Shown here piece after piece: positions 33,662-34,810 of a stretch of DNA of 34,810 nucleotides. Location: NCBI RefSeq assembly GCF_008370255.1, contig NZ_SEUI01000001.1, forward strand, positions 1,189,026-1,223,835, read 5' to 3'. The stretch's first letter is position 1. Each line of letters starts with the position of its first letter. The translations under genes were made by a program, and so were the position numbers. The notes beneath the pieces are model-generated. The model saw only the letters and a list, made by a program, of their open reading frames with translations, was not told the DNA's origin and made no database searches. The stretch comes from Pseudoalteromonas sp. FUC4. GTDB lineage: Bacteria > Pseudomonadota > Gammaproteobacteria > Enterobacterales > Alteromonadaceae.

Positions 33662-34810
33662 TTAAAAACGGTATTCTGCACCTACGTAGTAGTAAGCACC
33701 GTTAAAACCAAACGGAGCCGAACGACGTGAGTAGTCAAACACACCTGAGCTGCTAATTACGGTATTACCATTAGCATCTACAATAGTACCTGAGCGAGAG
33801 TTACCTATTTCATTTTTATCTGGGTACACATCGAACAAGTTATTTGCACCAATATTTACTGATAAATCTTCAGTAACGAAGTAGTTAACTTTAACGTCAG
33901 TTAAAATTTCTGCGCCATACGTTTGACGACCACCATCCTCTACTGTGTATTCACCAAAACGATTAAGTGACAGGTTAACAGTCCAATCATCACGTTGATA
34001 AAGCGCGCTTAAGTTAATACGGTCCTCTGGTTGCCACTCTTCTATAATAGAGATATCTTCAGCTGAGAATATATCTTCTACTTTTACTGTCTCAAGGCTT
34101 GAGCCAGCAGGAGAGAACAACGATACAACATCTGTTTTAGTAAAGTTAGCTGCAAGTGTAAAATCAAGCGTGCCGCCTAAACCTTCAGTGTTCCACGTTG
34201 CTACAAAATCAACACCACGAGTTTCTGTATCAGCACCATTTAAGAAAAACTGCCCTACGCCAGCACCTGCACTATTTAGTGCTGCATCAAGGCTTGTAGA
34301 TAACCCTTTACCTAAGCGATCACTAATTACAATACGGTCGTCAATATCAATCGAGTAATAATCAACGGTTACATTAATATTATCGGTAACGTTATACACA
34401 ATACCTAAACTACGGTTTTGTGATTTTTCTTCTTTAAGTTTTGGAATACCTAAACTTTGCGCAAGTGTTGAATCATTTCTAAATGTACCAACTTCTTCTG
34501 CAACTAAATTACCATTAGCACCAACAACAAATTGTGTGCTTACGTTATTAAAGTAAAGCTGCTGCATTGAAGGCGCTCTAAATCCTGAGCTTAATGCACC
34601 ACGTAATGAAATATCGTCGGTAATAGACCAGTTACCAGCAAGTTTAAAGTTTACTGTATCGCCAAAACCTTTGTAGTTATCGTAGCGAAGTGCACCAGAT
34701 AAAATCACATCTTCAATTACATAAGATTCTGCATCTACGTAAAATGAAATTACATCACGTGACTCATCCACTGAAGACGCAGGTGATGAACCACCAAAAC
34801 CTTGTGAACC
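33662..34810 (-). CDS. TonB-dependent receptor, C-terminal part
   Basis: Outer-membrane beta-barrel transporter that takes up a large or scarce substrate with energy from TonB/ExbBD. About 383 codons are visible and the frame runs open to the right edge, so the plug domain and signal peptide lie outside. The sequence shows alternating amphipathic beta strands, the SGFRAPSMQQLYF segment common in these receptors, the near-terminal NLFDVYPDKNE, and the terminal aromatic residue in GAEYRF. The substrate cannot be told. An internal GTG at 34771 is not a real start. A terminator follows. Confidence 0.9.
   Translation of the reverse strand, partial: GSQGFGGSSPASSVDESRDVISFYVDAESYVIEDVILSGALRYDNYKGFGDTVNFKLAGNWSITDDISLRGALSSGFRAPSMQQLYFNNVSTQFVVGANGNLVAEEVGTFRNDSTLAQSLGIPKLKEEKSQNRSLGIVYNVTDNINVTVDYYSIDIDDRIVISDRLGKGLSTSLDAALNSAGAGVGQFFLNGADTETRGVDFVATWNTEGLGGTLDFTLAANFTKTDVVSLFSPAGSSLETVKVEDIFSAEDISIIEEWQPEDRINLSALYQRDDWTVNLSLNRFGEYTVEDGGRQTYGAEILTDVKVNYFVTEDLSVNIGANNLFDVYPDKNEIGNSRSGTIVDANGNTVISSSGVFDYSRRSAPFGFNGAYYYVGAEYRF

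Noticed and set aside
34769..34771. Start of the TonB-dependent receptor at the GTG
   Set aside because: The frame continues open to the window edge and the protein at this point is already inside the beta-barrel.

Overview
The window looks like a chromosomal segment of a marine gammaproteobacterium of the order Alteromonadales, most likely Pseudoalteromonas. This rests on AT-rich DNA, protein sequences close to Escherichia coli homologues in E. coli-like gene order (yceD-rpmF-plsX-fab cluster, rluC/rne, yejK/yejLM), a GntR-controlled methylcitrate operon of the acnD/prpF type, and a TonB-dependent receptor. The assignment comes from recognition of proteins and gene order; no database search was run.

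Left part (1-6310): a minus-strand methylcitrate-cycle operon, prpR(GntR)-prpB-prpC-acnD-prpF, for propionyl-CoA breakdown. PrpC makes 2-methylcitrate, AcnD with PrpF converts it towards 2-methylisocitrate, and PrpB splits that to pyruvate and succinate. Three TGTCGACA operator-like palindromes lie upstream of prpR, and a hairpin terminator sits between prpC and acnD. prpF runs off the left edge.

6390-9954: rsmF (16S rRNA m5C methyltransferase, plus strand) converges on a PhoD-like metallophosphatase that follows tatD.

9959-20032: a long minus-strand housekeeping cluster read in the order yceD-rpmF-plsX-fabD-fabG-acpP-fabF-pabC-mltG-tmk-holB-pilZ-tatD-phosphatase. It covers ribosomal protein L32, the start of phospholipid and fatty acid synthesis, folate synthesis, septal/glycan processing, dTMP synthesis, the clamp loader and type IV pilus assembly. 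fabH is missing from its usual place between plsX and fabD. Terminator hairpins follow acpP and fabF, and a 133-bp inverted-repeat element lies between acpP and fabF.

20164-26348: yceF-type maf (plus) converges on a HAD phosphatase gene interrupted by one in-frame TGA. rluC is divergent from rne across a 772-bp non-coding leader. RNase E has ten 12-residue repeats near its C-terminus.

26349-34810: yejK is divergent from yejL-yejM, where YejM has a shortened periplasmic domain. Then come a small secreted DUF4124-type protein, aceK with a LysR regulator directly downstream, a PA2169-type four-helix-bundle gene preceded by a sigma-54-like promoter, and the C-terminal part of a TonB-dependent receptor leaving the right edge.

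Most of the window is ordinary core chromosome. I see no phage, IS element, CRISPR array, tRNA or rRNA, and no clear new multi-gene system. The points most worth checking are the nonsense codon in the HAD gene, the missing fabH, the terminator that abuts the pabC start, the reduced YejM, the sigma-54-like promoter and the two small intergenic repeat elements.
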